Origin: Rhodoplanes sp963712435
GTDB lineage: Bacteria > Pseudomonadota > Alphaproteobacteria > Rhizobiales > Xanthobacteraceae
DNA: 64,000 nt
Reading direction: 5' to 3'
Assembly (NCBI GenBank): GCA_963712435.1
Contig: CAVQIB010000005.1
Span: 186,001-250,000 of the forward strand
A program made the position numbers and the translations under genes. This document shows positions 9,877-19,900 of this stretch, piece by piece (the stretch's first letter is position 1; each line of letters begins with the position of its first letter). Below the pieces are notes generated by a model, which did not search any database, was not told where the DNA came from, and was given only the letters and a program-made list of their open reading frames with translations.

Positions 9877-10185
9877 ATGGGGGGAAAGCCACGCGTGATT
9901 CGGCATCTCATCGTGCGAGGCCGCGTGCAGGGCATCGGCTATCGCGCCTGGGCTGCGAACGAGGCGGCCCGGCTTGGCCTCGAAGGTTGGGTGAGGAATC
10001 GGCGAGAAGGCTCTGTGGAAGCGGTGATCGCCGGTCCAGCCGATGTGGTCGAAGCGATGGTCGAGGCGGCGCGCCGGGGTCCCTTTCTCGCCCGCGTCAC
10101 CCGGCTCGATGTGGCGGACGGCGCCGTGCGCGATCTCGACGAGCGCCGCCGCGGCGAAGCTTTCTCGGTCCTGTCCACGATGTGA
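9877..10185 (+). CDS. acyP: Acylphosphatase
   Basis: Hydrolyses carboxyl-phosphate bonds of small acyl phosphates. The protein is about 100 residues, the usual size. The signature VRGRVQGIGYRAWAANEA contains the catalytic Arg of GYR, and GLEGWVRNRREGSVEAVIAG supplies the catalytic Asn in VRN. The fold is the small alpha/beta acylphosphatase sandwich. Start choice is open: ATG 9877 gives MGGKPRVIRH, while GTG 9895 has the strong Shine-Dalgarno-like GGGGGAAAG just upstream and gives a more typical N-terminus. The stop directly abuts the stop of the convergent lipB gene. Confidence 0.9.
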   Translation: MGGKPRVIRHLIVRGRVQGIGYRAWAANEAARLGLEGWVRNRREGSVEAVIAGPADVVEAMVEAARRGPFLARVTRLDVADGAVRDLDERRRGEAFSVLSTM

Positions 10186-10986
10186 TCAGCGCCGGTCGGC
10201 GGCCTCGATCGCCTCTGCCGAAAGGCGCGCGGCGGACAACTCGTGCGGATCGCCCGCCATCCATTCGGCCGGCCCGAACAGCGGTTCGAATTCACGTTTC
10301 AGGATTGCGTCCACTTCGGTCATCGGGGCTGCCCGGCCGAGATCCCGCAAGCTCGTGACCCCATAGCGCGGGTCGGCGACGCCGCACGGAACGATTCCGG
10401 AAAAATGCGACAGATCGGGATCGATGTTGAGGCTCGCGCCGTGCAGGCTCACCCAGCGCGTGAGGCGTATGCCGATCGCCGCGATCTTGTCCTCACGGCC
10501 GTCGCCCCTCTCGGGGCGCTGCACCCACACCCCGATGCGCCCGGCGCGGCGCTCGGCCCGCACGCCGACATGCGCCAGCGTGCGAATCAGCCACTCCTCG
10601 ACCGTCGCGACGAAGCGGCGGACGTCCGGCCGGCGGCGCTTGAGGTCGAGCATGAGATAGATCACCCGCTGGCCCGGGCCGTGATAGGTGAACTGTCCGC
10701 CGCGCCCGGCGCGATGCACCGGGAAGCGCGCCTCGACCAGGTCCTTGGCGTCGGCGCTGGTGCCCGCGGTGTAAAGGGGAGGGTGCTCGAGCAGCCAGAC
10801 GAGCTCGGCGGCGCGACCGTCCGCGACGGCGGCGGCGCGCGCCTCCATCACGGCGAGCGCCTGCGCGTAGGGGACGAGGCCTGCGCCGACGCGCCATTCG
10901 ACCGGCGCGAGCGCAGCCGAAGGCGCTGCGCCGATGCCGCCCGGCGCGATGGGAGCGTCAATCGCCTCGATCGCCTCTTCAACCAA
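10186..10986 (-). CDS. lipB: Lipoyl(octanoyl) transferase
   Basis: Moves octanoyl from acyl carrier protein to the lipoyl domains of 2-oxoacid dehydrogenases and the glycine cleavage H protein. Signature elements in order: LLEHPPLYTAGTSADAKDL, RAGRGGQFTYHGPGQRVIYL, EDKIAAIGIRLTRWVSLHG with the conserved Lys, and FSGIVPCGVADPRYGVTSL with the catalytic Cys of IVPCGV. The end of the protein is normal. The 266-residue frame starts at a TTG codon and no ATG lies early enough, so the exact start is uncertain; the conserved domain begins around VEWRVGAGLVPYAQAL. It is convergent with acyP, the two stops touching. Confidence 0.93.
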   Translation of the reverse strand: MVEEAIEAIDAPIAPGGIGAAPSAALAPVEWRVGAGLVPYAQALAVMEARAAAVADGRAAELVWLLEHPPLYTAGTSADAKDLVEARFPVHRAGRGGQFTYHGPGQRVIYLMLDLKRRRPDVRRFVATVEEWLIRTLAHVGVRAERRAGRIGVWVQRPERGDGREDKIAAIGIRLTRWVSLHGASLNIDPDLSHFSGIVPCGVADPRYGVTSLRDLGRAAPMTEVDAILKREFEPLFGPAEWMAGDPHELSAARLSAEAIEAADRR

Positions 10987-11175
10987 TCCGGTTATCCATT
11001 CGAAGAAAAAGATTCTTGGTCTAGATGGCCCGGAATGCTGCGCGCGCCAAGGACCCGGCGACCGAGCCGTCGCCGGACCGATCTTGTCCCGGCATGATCG
11101 ATTTGTTACATGCTCGTTGTCGCGAACTCGTTGTCGCGCAAAAACGCTTGGCCCGCCGGCCGGCGTTCATCCTGA

Positions 11176-11260
11176 GCGGTCGTGGCGGAACTGGTAGACG
11201 CGCTAGCTTGAGGTGCTAGTGGGGCGACCCGTGGAGGTTCGAGTCCTCTCGACCGCACCA
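11176..11260 (+). tRNA. tRNA-Leu(GAG)
   Basis: Folds as a class II tRNA: acceptor GCGGTCG pairs with CGACCGC, then A and an encoded CCA. The anticodon stem CTAGC/GCTAG encloses TTGAGGT with anticodon GAG at positions 34-36. A variable arm (GGGGCGACCCG) is present as expected for leucine. The T arm contains GGTTCGAGTCC. Length 85 nt. Confidence 0.95.
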
Positions 11261-11413
11261 ATAATCTCTGGAAGTTGATTGGCTGTTTCCGCTGCTGCGG
11301 CGCAAGGGTGCGCCCCGCCTGTTCCGGCGAGGGCTTATCTTAACGTGCAGGCGTCTCCACATTCGCCGTCGAGGGGAAGCAACGCCGAGCTTGCCTGACT
11401 GAAGGAGAACGCG

Positions 11414-11710
11414 ATGCGTCGGACCGCCCTGCTTGCACTGGCCACACTGACCGCCGCTCTTGCCCTCGACGCCGCGCCGGCAAGCGCCCAGAGCGGCGGC
11501 TATCGGCTCTATCCCTGGTGCGCCTATTACAGCACGCGGGGCGGCGGCACGAACTGCTACTTTTCCACCATCGAGCAGTGCCGGGCGGCCGTGAGCGGAG
11601 TCGGCGGCTACTGCGCCGTCAATACCTGGTACGCGGCCTACGGTTCTTATTATTCCTTCGGCACGGGCGGCGCACCAGCCGCGCGCCGTGCGGCCCGCGA
11701 CAGGCGGTAA
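11414..11710 (+). CDS. DUF3551 secreted protein
   Basis: 98 residues with a clear signal peptide (MRRTALLALATLTAALALDA, then AAPASAQ, probable cleavage after Ala-Gln). The mature part has a regular cysteine pattern in YPWCAYYS, GGTNCYFSTIEQCRAAVSG and GGYCAVNTW, which marks DUF3551, a family of small exported proteins of unknown function expanded in Bradyrhizobiaceae. GGAG sits 6-10 bases before the ATG. The basic tail RRAARDRR is likely disordered. No function is known; disulfides in the periplasm are inferred from the paired cysteines. Confidence 0.87.
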   Translation: MRRTALLALATLTAALALDAAPASAQSGGYRLYPWCAYYSTRGGGTNCYFSTIEQCRAAVSGVGGYCAVNTWYAAYGSYYSFGTGGAPAARRAARDRR

Positions 11711-11785
11711 GCGGCCGTCAGCCATCAGCGCAGGCAAACCGGACGGACCGCGTCCGGCAAGCGCCTTTAGGCGACGGCCGGCGCG

Positions 11786-13079
11786 TCACATCGGCTTCGC
11801 GTGCCTGGACGGGAACAGGAAGCGTAGAATGCCCGCGGTCTCCACCTGACGCCGCGCCGGGCGGGTGCGGACGCTCGCCGCCCCCTCGCCGGCGCTCAGA
11901 CGGCCCTTCGTGTCGGGCAGCGGCGGAAAGGAGGCCTGCCGCTGGAGCGAGCCCGGCTCCGGAACCATCGGGGCGAAGTCGTCGCCATAGCCGAAACTGC
12001 TGAGGCTCGGCGCCGGCAACTCGGCCTCGTCGGCCTGTGCGAGCGTGGTGACCGGTTCGTCCTGCGGCTGCAAGCGCGGCCAGGGCGTTTCAGGCGGCAG
12101 CGGGATATGCCCCCGCGCGACCGCGTAGAAGCGCAGGCGTGGTAGCGCGACCGCCTCGCCGGGGAAGAACGAATTGGCGAGGCCGAAGCTCACCGGCGCA
12201 GGGGCGGGCAGGACCGAACTCGGCGAGCAGAACCTCGATGCTCAGCTCCGGCGACGGCCACTTGCCGTCCCGGCGAACCCGCCATTGCGAGGGAAGCGTC
12301 GCCGTCTTCACGCGATCCGGCGTCGCCGGCTCGACATGGACGATGCGGTAGCCACGGCGCTTCAATTCGCTCAGGATCACGGGCATCGCCAGCACGGTGG
12401 CCGGTTTGATGTCGTGCAGCAGCAGCATGCCGCGGCCCCTGGCTTCGATCCGATGCAGGGCGCGCGCCGCGATTTCGTTCGCCGAAATGCGCTTCCAGTC
12501 GTCGGCCGGGAAATCGGCGCTCCAGGTCATCAGCGTCCGGCCGGCGAGGTAACGCTCGATCGTGTCGCCGCGCATGAGGCCGGGAATGCGGAAGAAGGGG
12601 GCCACCGCGTCGCGGTCGCCGAGCGCGGCGGCGACTGAGGCGATCCCGCCTTCGACCTCCGCATCCGCCTGTTGCGGCGACATGCGATGGAACGTGAAAG
12701 GGTGGTTGTTGCTATGGGTGCCGATCGTGTGGCCGGCGGCGTGTATCTGCCGCACCAGATCGGGATGGGCTTTCGCCATCTGGCCGACGAGGAAGAAGGT
12801 GGCCTTGACGCATTCGGCCGCGAGCAGGTCGAGAACGCGGGTGGTGAAGGGCGGAAGCGGGCCGTCGTCGAAGGTGAGCACGACCTCCCGGTCGGCGAGC
12901 GGCAGCGTCTCGGGATATTGCATCATCCCCAGACGGACATGTTCGCTCGGGTCGATGACCAGAGTGCGGCTCGTCCCGAGAGCGTCCGGTTTGCCCGGGC
13001 ATTCGGCCGCGTGCGCCGGACCTGTCGCGATCAGCGCGAGCAAACCGGCGGCCGCGCTCAGCGCGCGAAGGTCGATCAA
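11786..13079 (-). CDS. Polysaccharide deacetylase, NodB fold (one frameshift)
   Basis: Exported carbohydrate esterase family 4 protein. Signal peptide MIDLRALSAAAGLLALIATG, then the NodB domain: VVLTFDDGPLPPFTTRVLDL (metal Asp), HTIGTHSNNHPF (metal-binding His pair), FFRIPGLMRGDTIERYL, WSADFPADDW and RGRGMLLLHDIKPATVLAMP. Likely removes N-acetyl groups from a cell-wall or exopolysaccharide. After LLAEFGP the frame is lost near 12205. The other frame continues with APVSFGLANSFFPGEAVALP and a Pro/Ser-rich tail to RFLFPSRHAKPM, and removing one C from the CCCGCCCC run joins them. Joined length is about 430 residues. The tail has no recognised domain. Confidence 0.85.
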
Positions 13080-13420
13080 GGTCCCCCCTCCGATCCGTTA
13101 CAGCACTAGTCCTTTCATACTTCCGTCGATTTCGTAACGGCCGCAGTTAATTAAATAGAGTGCATAAGCGTTGAAATTGCGGTGAGCGTGCTCGGTTTGC
13201 ATCAATTCGGGCGTCGAAACCGACCCGCTATACGCAGAACAACCGATTCGCCGCCGGCGGGTCGGCCCGCGAAACGTCGAGCACCGCTCGCTAAAGTGGC
13301 GGAAAATCAAAGACGGTTCGCGGCGATTCGCCGCGTCATAATCCTGTCGCCCGTGGTTTGCACTGGTCGGCGCGCGCCCGCAGAGCCCGGGCATGCGCGC
13401 CGCTCGATCGGAAGGATGCG
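13080..13420. other. Intergenic region without a recognised gene
   Basis: Lies between the divergent deacetylase and mgtE genes. The left part (13100-13180) is noticeably AT-richer than its surroundings and is the likely promoter zone for the deacetylase. I see no convincing coding frame, RNA structure or Mg2+-sensing leader. Confidence 0.5.
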
Positions 13421-14846
13421 ATGCTCGAGGCAGAAAGCCACACCGCCGCAGGCGGCGCCGACCACCCTGCGCTGCGCGACGACGACGGCGCAATCCGCGC
13501 CGAGTTCGTTGCGCGCGTCCGCACCGCGCTTGAAGCGGCCGACGCGGCGACGCTGCGCAGGGTCGTCGGCGACCTGCACGAAGCCGATCTCGGCGACCTG
13601 CTCGAAGCGCTCGATCCGGACTGAACGTCCCCGCCTGATCGAGCTGATCGGCGCGCGATTTCGACTTCACCGCGCTCACCGAGGTCGACGATGCGGTGCG
13701 CGAGGAGATCCTCGACGAACTGCCGCCCGAAACGGTCGCCGAGGGCGTGCGCGATCTCGACTCCGACGACGCCGTCTACATCCTCGAGGACCTGCCGCAG
13801 GACGAGCAGGCGGAAATCCTCGAGCAGCTGCCGCCGCCCGAGCGCGTCGCGCTCGACGCGCAGCCTGCGACTATCCCGGAAGACTCCGCCGGCCGGCGGA
13901 TGCAGACCGACTTCATCGCCGTGCCGCCCGACTGGACGGTCGGCCAGGCGATCGACTACATGCGCGAGACCGAGCGACCTGCCCGACCGCTTCTACGAGC
14001 TCTACGTGGTCGACGCCGGCTCCCGCCTGCTCGGCGCGGTGAGCGCTCGACCGGCTGCTGCGCACCAAGCGTCCGACGCCGATTTCCGAACTGATGGACG
14101 CCGAGCGCCACCGCGTGCGGGCGACCGACGACCAGGAAGAGGTCGCGCGCCTGTTCGAGCGCTACAACCTCGTCGCGGCGCCGGTGGTCGACGACGCCGA
14201 CCGGCTGGTCGGCGTCATCACCGTCGACGACGTCGTCGACGTGATCGAGGAGGAGGCCGAGGAGGACATCAAGGCGCTCGGCGGCGTCGACCGGCGACGA
14301 GCAGCTGTCCGACTCCGTCTGGACCATCGCGCGCGGCCGCTTCAACTGGCTGCTGGTCAACCTGGCGACGGCCTTCCTCGCCTCGTCCGTGCTCGGCCTG
14401 TTCGAGGGCGAACTGCAGAAGATGGTGGCGCTCGCCGTGCTCGCGCCGATCGTCGCCAGCCAGGGCGGCAACGCCGGCGACGCAGACCATGACGGTCGCC
14501 GTGCGGGCGCTCGCGACGCGCGAGCTGCGCGACAGCCAATGCGCGGCCGGGTCGTGCTCCGCGAATTCCTGGTCGGGATCGTCAATGGGCTCGCCTTCGC
14601 CGTCATCACCGGGGTCGCCGCGTTCGCCTGGTTCAGATTGCCGGATCTCGGCGTCGTGATCGGCCTCGCCATGATCTGCAATCTCGCCGCGGCCGCGCTC
14701 GGCGGCATCCTGATCCCGCTGCACTGATCGCCAGGTTCGGCGTCGATCCGGCGGTGTCGTCGGGCGTGTTCGTCACCACGGTCACCGACGTGGTCGGCTT
14801 CTTCTCGTTTCTCGGCATCGCCACGCTCTGGTTCGGACTGAAGTGA
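13421..14846 (+). CDS. mgtE: MgtE-type magnesium transporter (many frameshifts)
   Basis: Mg2+ channel with a cytoplasmic N domain, two CBS domains and five C-terminal membrane helices. Pieces in order: DLHEADLGDLLEALDPD, ERPRLIELIG, LPPETVAEGVRDLDSDDAVY (N domain); FIAVPPDWTVGQAIDYMRET, FYELYVVDAGSRLLGAVS (CBS1); VSLDRLLRTKRPTPISELMD with LVGVITVDDVVDVIEEEA (CBS2); LVNLATAFLASSVLGLFEGE, ALAVLAPIVASQGGNAG, FLVGIVNGLAFAVITGVAAF and DVVGFFSFLGIATLWFGLK. I count nine frame changes, near 13622, 13653, 13976, 14046, 14290, 14478, 14536, 14547 and 14722. Eight read as single inserted bases and the last as a missing base. All conserved segments survive, so sequencing error is likelier than decay. Start ATG 13421. 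Confidence 0.85.
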
Positions 14847-14888
14847 ATCGCGCGCCCCGAATTCAAGCGCACACGAATGCCCCCACCC

Positions 14889-14950
14889 GTCGCGCCGCCG
14901 CGCGACTCCCTCCTCCGCATGCGGGGGAGGGATGGGGAGGGAGCTGCCCC
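14889..14950. repeat. Short GC-rich palindromic repeat
   Basis: CTCCCTCCTCCGCATG followed by CGGGGGAGGGA forms a hairpin, then GGGGAGGGAGCTGCCCCCC. It resembles the element at 6378-6480 in base composition and layout. It lies between mgtE and the acyl-CoA dehydrogenase gene and may end mgtE transcription. Confidence 0.55.
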
Positions 14951-15069
14951 CCTTACGCGATGCAAGCGAGCCTCGGCGATAGGCGGCACGCCGGACGCCC
15001 GCCTTGGCCATTCCCGCCGTTCGCCGCTATAAGCGCCTGCAATGTCTCCTCGTGGCCGGAGCGCCTTCC

Positions 15070-16245
15070 ATGATCCCCAACGCCTGGTCGGGCCTCGATT
15101 TCGGGCTCGGTGACGATGTCGACCAGCTGCGCGACCTCGTGCGGCGCTTTTCCGACGAGCGCATCGCCCCGCGCGCCGAGGAGATCGACCGCACCAACCA
15201 GTTCCCGCGCGACCTGTGGCCCGAACTCGGCGCGCTCGGCCTGCACGGCATCACGGTGGAGGAGGAGTGGGGCGGCGCCGGGCTCGGCTATGTCGCCCAT
15301 TGCGTGGCGATGGAGGAGGTCTCGCGCGGCTCGGCGTCCGTCGGCCTGTCCTATGGCGCGCATTCCAATCTCTGCGTCAACCAGATCCGCCGCAACGGCA
15401 CCGACGAGCAGAAGCGGCGCTTCCTGCCGAAGCTCATCTCCGGCGAGCATGTCGGCGCGCTCGCGATGAGCGAGACCGGCGCGGGCTCCGACGTCGTCTC
15501 GATGCGCACGCGCGCCGACAAGCAGGGGGACCGCTACGTCCTCAACGGCAGCAAGATGTGGATCACCAACGGGCCGGAGGCCGACACGCTCGTCGTCTAC
15601 GCCAAGACCGACCGCGAGGCGGGGGCGCGCGGCATCACCGCCTTCCTGATCGAGAAGGGCATGAAGGGTTTCTCGACCGCGCAGAAGCTCGACAAGCTCG
15701 GCATGCGCGGCTCCGACACCTGCGAGCTTCTGTTCGAGGACTGCGAGGCGCCGGAGGAGAACGTGCTCGGGCGCGTCGGCCACGGCGTCAAGGTGCTGAT
15801 GTCCGGCCTCGACTATGAGCGGGTGGTGCTCGCGGCCGGCCCGCTCGGCATCATGCAGTCGGCGCTCGACCTCGTCGTCCCCTACGTGCATGAGCGCCGT
15901 CAGTTCGGCGAGCCGATCGGCTCGTTCCAGCTCATCCAGGCGAAGCTCGCCGACATGTATGTCGCGCTCAATGCGGCGCGCTCCTACGTCTACGCGGTCG
16001 CGCGCGCCTGCGACGAGGACCGCGTCACCCGCGAGGACGCGGCGGGCGCGATCCTGTTCGCCTCGGAGCGGGCGACCGCGATGGCGCTGGAGGCGATCCA
16101 GTGCCTCGGCGGCAATGGGTACACCAACGATTACGCCGCCGGCCGCCTGCTGCGCGACGCGAAGCTGTACGAGATCGGCGCGGGGACGAACGAGATCAGG
16201 CGCATGCTGATCGGCCGGGAGATTTTCGAGCGGACAAAAGGATAA
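15070..16245 (+). CDS. ivd: Isovaleryl-CoA dehydrogenase
   Basis: FAD enzyme of leucine breakdown that oxidises isovaleryl-CoA to 3-methylcrotonyl-CoA. Intact, 391 residues, the usual size. Family motifs: ALAMSETGAGSDVVSMRTRA, WITNGPEADTLVVYAKTD, KLGMRGSDTCELLFEDCEAP, and ECLGGNGYTN-like QCLGGNGYTNDYAAGRLLRD with KLYEIGAGTNEIRRMLIGRE. The candidate base GLDYERVVLAAGPLGIMQ puts Glu at about residue 250, the position that separates isovaleryl-CoA dehydrogenase from short-chain relatives with Glu in the last helix. ATG 15070 is chosen because the conserved PNAWSGLDFGLG start follows at once. No other leucine-pathway genes are adjacent. Confidence 0.92.
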   Translation: MIPNAWSGLDFGLGDDVDQLRDLVRRFSDERIAPRAEEIDRTNQFPRDLWPELGALGLHGITVEEEWGGAGLGYVAHCVAMEEVSRGSASVGLSYGAHSNLCVNQIRRNGTDEQKRRFLPKLISGEHVGALAMSETGAGSDVVSMRTRADKQGDRYVLNGSKMWITNGPEADTLVVYAKTDREAGARGITAFLIEKGMKGFSTAQKLDKLGMRGSDTCELLFEDCEAPEENVLGRVGHGVKVLMSGLDYERVVLAAGPLGIMQSALDLVVPYVHERRQFGEPIGSFQLIQAKLADMYVALNAARSYVYAVARACDEDRVTREDAAGAILFASERATAMALEAIQCLGGNGYTNDYAAGRLLRDAKLYEIGAGTNEIRRMLIGREIFERTKG

Positions 16246-16913
16246 GGAAAGAAGGCGGCGTGTGACGACGGCGCTGGAGGCGATGACGCCTTCGTGAATG
16301 TGAATATAATATCCAAGAAAGCGATAGGCCCGCTCGGTTTAGTCCGCCTATTCCACCCGGCAACCTTTGAAGGAACGGCGCCGCTTCATGGCGCAATCTG
16401 GAACGGAAGTCATTCAAGTAATAGCTCTTTTGCCGGCGGAAGCTCGCCGGGGAGCGTGCGCGGCAGATTCCGGACTCGCGGTTTGGATGTAATTTGTCGC
16501 ATATGCGATCGTTCTTGACTCACAAGTATTAGCCTTTTAAGACGAGCCAACGGACACGGGAATGGCCGTCGGGAGCGATTGAAGTCAAACAATTCTCGAC
16601 GAGTAGTGCTTGGTTGATCCTGGCGGGCTCTCCAGGATTATAACCTATAAGCTTGCTTTCGGAGCGCGGCGTTTATCGCGCGCGGAGTTGTTGACGCGTT
16701 CAAGTCAGATCCTTTGGGCAGGACGCGCGCCTTTGCTGCGAACCCTAGGCGTGTGCATCTAACGATGCGTCCGACGAGGCTGAGCTACAACTTGAAAACA
16801 TAGCGGCAGGATCGGGCCTTGCCCGAATAAGCCGACGAAATCTGGGCGCATCCCCAGCGATGGGGAAGTGCGTCATCGGTGCTGCGCGACCTGAATTCCG
16901 AGGAGAACGTCTC
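16246..16913. other. Long intergenic region upstream of the type I secretion locus
   Basis: About 670 bases of less GC-rich sequence. No frame carries a recognisable protein. It probably holds the promoter of the large secreted-protein gene, whose start is preceded by GAGGAGAACGTCTC. I could not assign a specific promoter or regulator site. Confidence 0.5.
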
Positions 16914-19900
16914 ATGCCGACAATTATCGTCCATAATGGCGAAAGCATCCAGGCCGCCATCACGGCCGCTGCCCCGGGCGACACGATTCAGGTTGAGGCG
17001 GGGACCTACAATGAAACCCTATTGATCGACAAGGCTCTGACGATCCAGGGCGCCAATGCCGGCATCGCCGGCTCCGGCGCGCGCGGCGACGAGACGGTGC
17101 TGACCCGGCCGTCCGGCGATATGGCGACGATCACCACAACGGCGCTCGTGACGTTCGATGGGCTTCGATTTGTCGCCAACACCGATGTCATCACGACCCA
17201 TACGCAGAATTCGAACATCACCTTCACGAACAGCACCTTCGATATTCAGTCCGGGGGAACGGGCGGCAACGCATTCTATCTTTCCGAGCCCGACCATTTC
17301 ACGTTTTCGAACAATCTCGTCGATGCGCACGGCTATGCCAGCGCCTTCTTCCAGCCGGTCGGCGACCCTGACAATCCCTCGCATTCCGAAGTCACCTTCA
17401 CCGGCAACACGTTCATCGGACATCCGACCGCCTATGTCCCCGATGACGACAATGTCGTGCCGCTGATTCTCAATTTGAGCGACGTCAACGGCACGGTCAG
17501 CGGCAACACGTTCAGCCACGTCGATATCGGCGTGCTGGTCGCGAACGGAACAGGCCCGCTGACCATCAGCGGCAATACCTTCGACGATATGCACCGGTCG
17601 CCGGGCGAGACTGGAGGCGGTTTTGCCGCCGGAGTCGTCTTCTACCTGCCGAACGCGGAACTCGGGCCGATCACGATCACCGGCAACACCTTCACGGACG
17701 CCGACTCCGGCATCCGAACCTCCGGAACGCCTGGCGCGACCATCGCAGGCCTGTCGATCACCATCGACAACAATCAATTCACCGATGTCGACCATCCGGC
17801 CTGGCAGCCGCCGGGCGGCGTGTTGCACCTGACCAATTCAATCGTCGATGGCGCCGCCATCGCCAGCGAGTTCGTCGGCGGCGGAACCAGCAACGACACG
17901 ATCGCGAGCACCGCCGCGAATGATGTTTTCAGCAGCGGCGGCGGCGCGGATGCCGTGACCTATTCCGGATCGTTGACCGCCGCGAACATCACGCCGGTCG
18001 CCGACGCCGATCCGATGACCGCCGGAAACCAGCCCGGTTGGCAGGTGAGCGCTGGAGCCGAAGGAACCGACCGCGTGACCGACGTCGAGTCAATCACCGG
18101 CGGGGCCGGTGATGCTTTCCTGCTTGTTGGCAATGGCGGCTACGCCACCATCCAGGCCGCGATCGACGCGGCGCAGGACGGCGATACAATCCTCATTGCG
18201 GCGGGCACCTACCAAGAACAGCTCACCATTGACGGTAAGGACATCACGCTGTCGGGGGCGGGGCAGGGGCAGACGATCATTCTGTCGCCGGATGCGGCCA
18301 ACCTCACGGTGAACCTGGTCGACAGCTTGCGCGGCTTGCCCAACCAGTACGCCGTGATCGGCGTCAAGAACGACGCCGATGTCATCATCAAGGGTCTGAC
18401 CGTCGACGGCAACGACCAGGGCGCGGTTGCGAACTCGGGCGGTCAGTTCGTCGGAATTTATGCGTTGAACTCGGACCTCACTGTCGATGGCGTTCACGTG
18501 ACCAAGGTGGACGAGCTCGCCGGCCAGGCGGCGTCCGGCAATCAGCGCAACCACGCGATCGTCGCGGACAGCCATTCGGGCGCCGGCGAGCACACGATCA
18601 CGGTGCAGAACTCGCTGATCGATCTGTTCCAGAAGTCCGGCATCTTCGTCATCGGGCCGACGCTCACGGCCAATCTACACGACAACGACATCGTCGGGGC
18701 GGGCCCCGGCGTGCAGGCGCAGAACGGCATCCAGGTCGGCAGCAGCGGCGCGTTGGCGGGGACCGACGCAACTATTTCCGATAACGACATATCCGGCCTC
18801 GGCGTCACCGGCCCGGTGGCGAACGGCCTCGGAACGGGCGTGCTCGCCTTCAACGCGGGCTCGGTCTCGGTCGACGGCAACACCATCACCGGCACCGCCA
18901 ACCCGAGCTACGGCGTGGTGTTCGTCAACACCGAAGCGCCGGTCGCCAACGGCAACACCATTTCCTCGACCACGGCTGGGCTGGTCGATAGCGGCAACTT
19001 CGCCACCCCGCTTGTGCATGCAGGAAACGTTTACAGCGGCAATGACTACAACGTCGCCCTGGAGGCGAACGGTAGCGCCAACCTGACTTTCAGCGGCTCC
19101 GAGGGGCCCGAACTCCTTGCAGGGCGGATCGGGCGCCGACGCCCTTTCCGGTCTCGGCGGCGACGACACGATCGACGGCGGCGCCGGCAACGACACGCTG
19201 ACGGGTGGCGGCGGCGCCGACACGCTCATCGGCGGCGGCGGAACCGACACCGCGATCTACACGGTTGCGGAAGCGCTGCTCGGGCGCGACGCCATCGGCC
19301 GCGACGCATCGGGCCATTGGACGGTGACCACGGCGGACGGGGTCGACACGCTCTCCGGCGTGGAGAAAATCACCATCGGCTCGCAGACCTATCTGCTGGT
19401 CGATCCGGACGCGAATGACGGGTTCACGACGCTCCAGGCCGCGATAGATGCGGCGTCGGAAGGCGATGTCATCCTGGTCGCGCCGGGCCTTTATCTGGAG
19501 GCGGCGAGCTACAATCCGACGACGAATCTGAACAATTTCCCGTCGAATCCGGTCGGGCTGCTGGTCAATAAGAGCATCGCCATCCAAGGCGTGACGGCGA
19601 ACGGGGCGGCGGTGACCGATACGGCGGATGTGGTCGGCACGATCCGCTCGACGGTGCAGTCGAACTGGGGAACGAACTTCTACGTAACCGCTGCGAACGT
19701 CACCATCACCGGCCTTGCCTTCGAGGCGACAGCGTCCGGCTCGGTCGTCAACAAGGCGATCGAGGCGGTCGCGGACGGCTTCTCGATCACGAACTCGATT
19801 GTCGGGGCGGTGGCCGGAAAAGGGATATCCTCGTCGGTCTACATCAACGAGCTTTTGGTTCCGGTGGGCGCCGGACCGGCTTTCAGCGGCGCGACGATCA

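Noticed and set aside
11216..11737. Minus-strand open frame of 173 codons over the tRNA and DUF3551 gene
   Set aside because: It runs through the tRNA and opposite a gene with a clear signal peptide and family match; composition is typical of a shadow frame in GC-rich DNA.
16246..16913. Small genes in the gap before the secretion locus
   Set aside because: Short open frames on both strands have no ribosome site, no family features and no codon bias like the neighbours.
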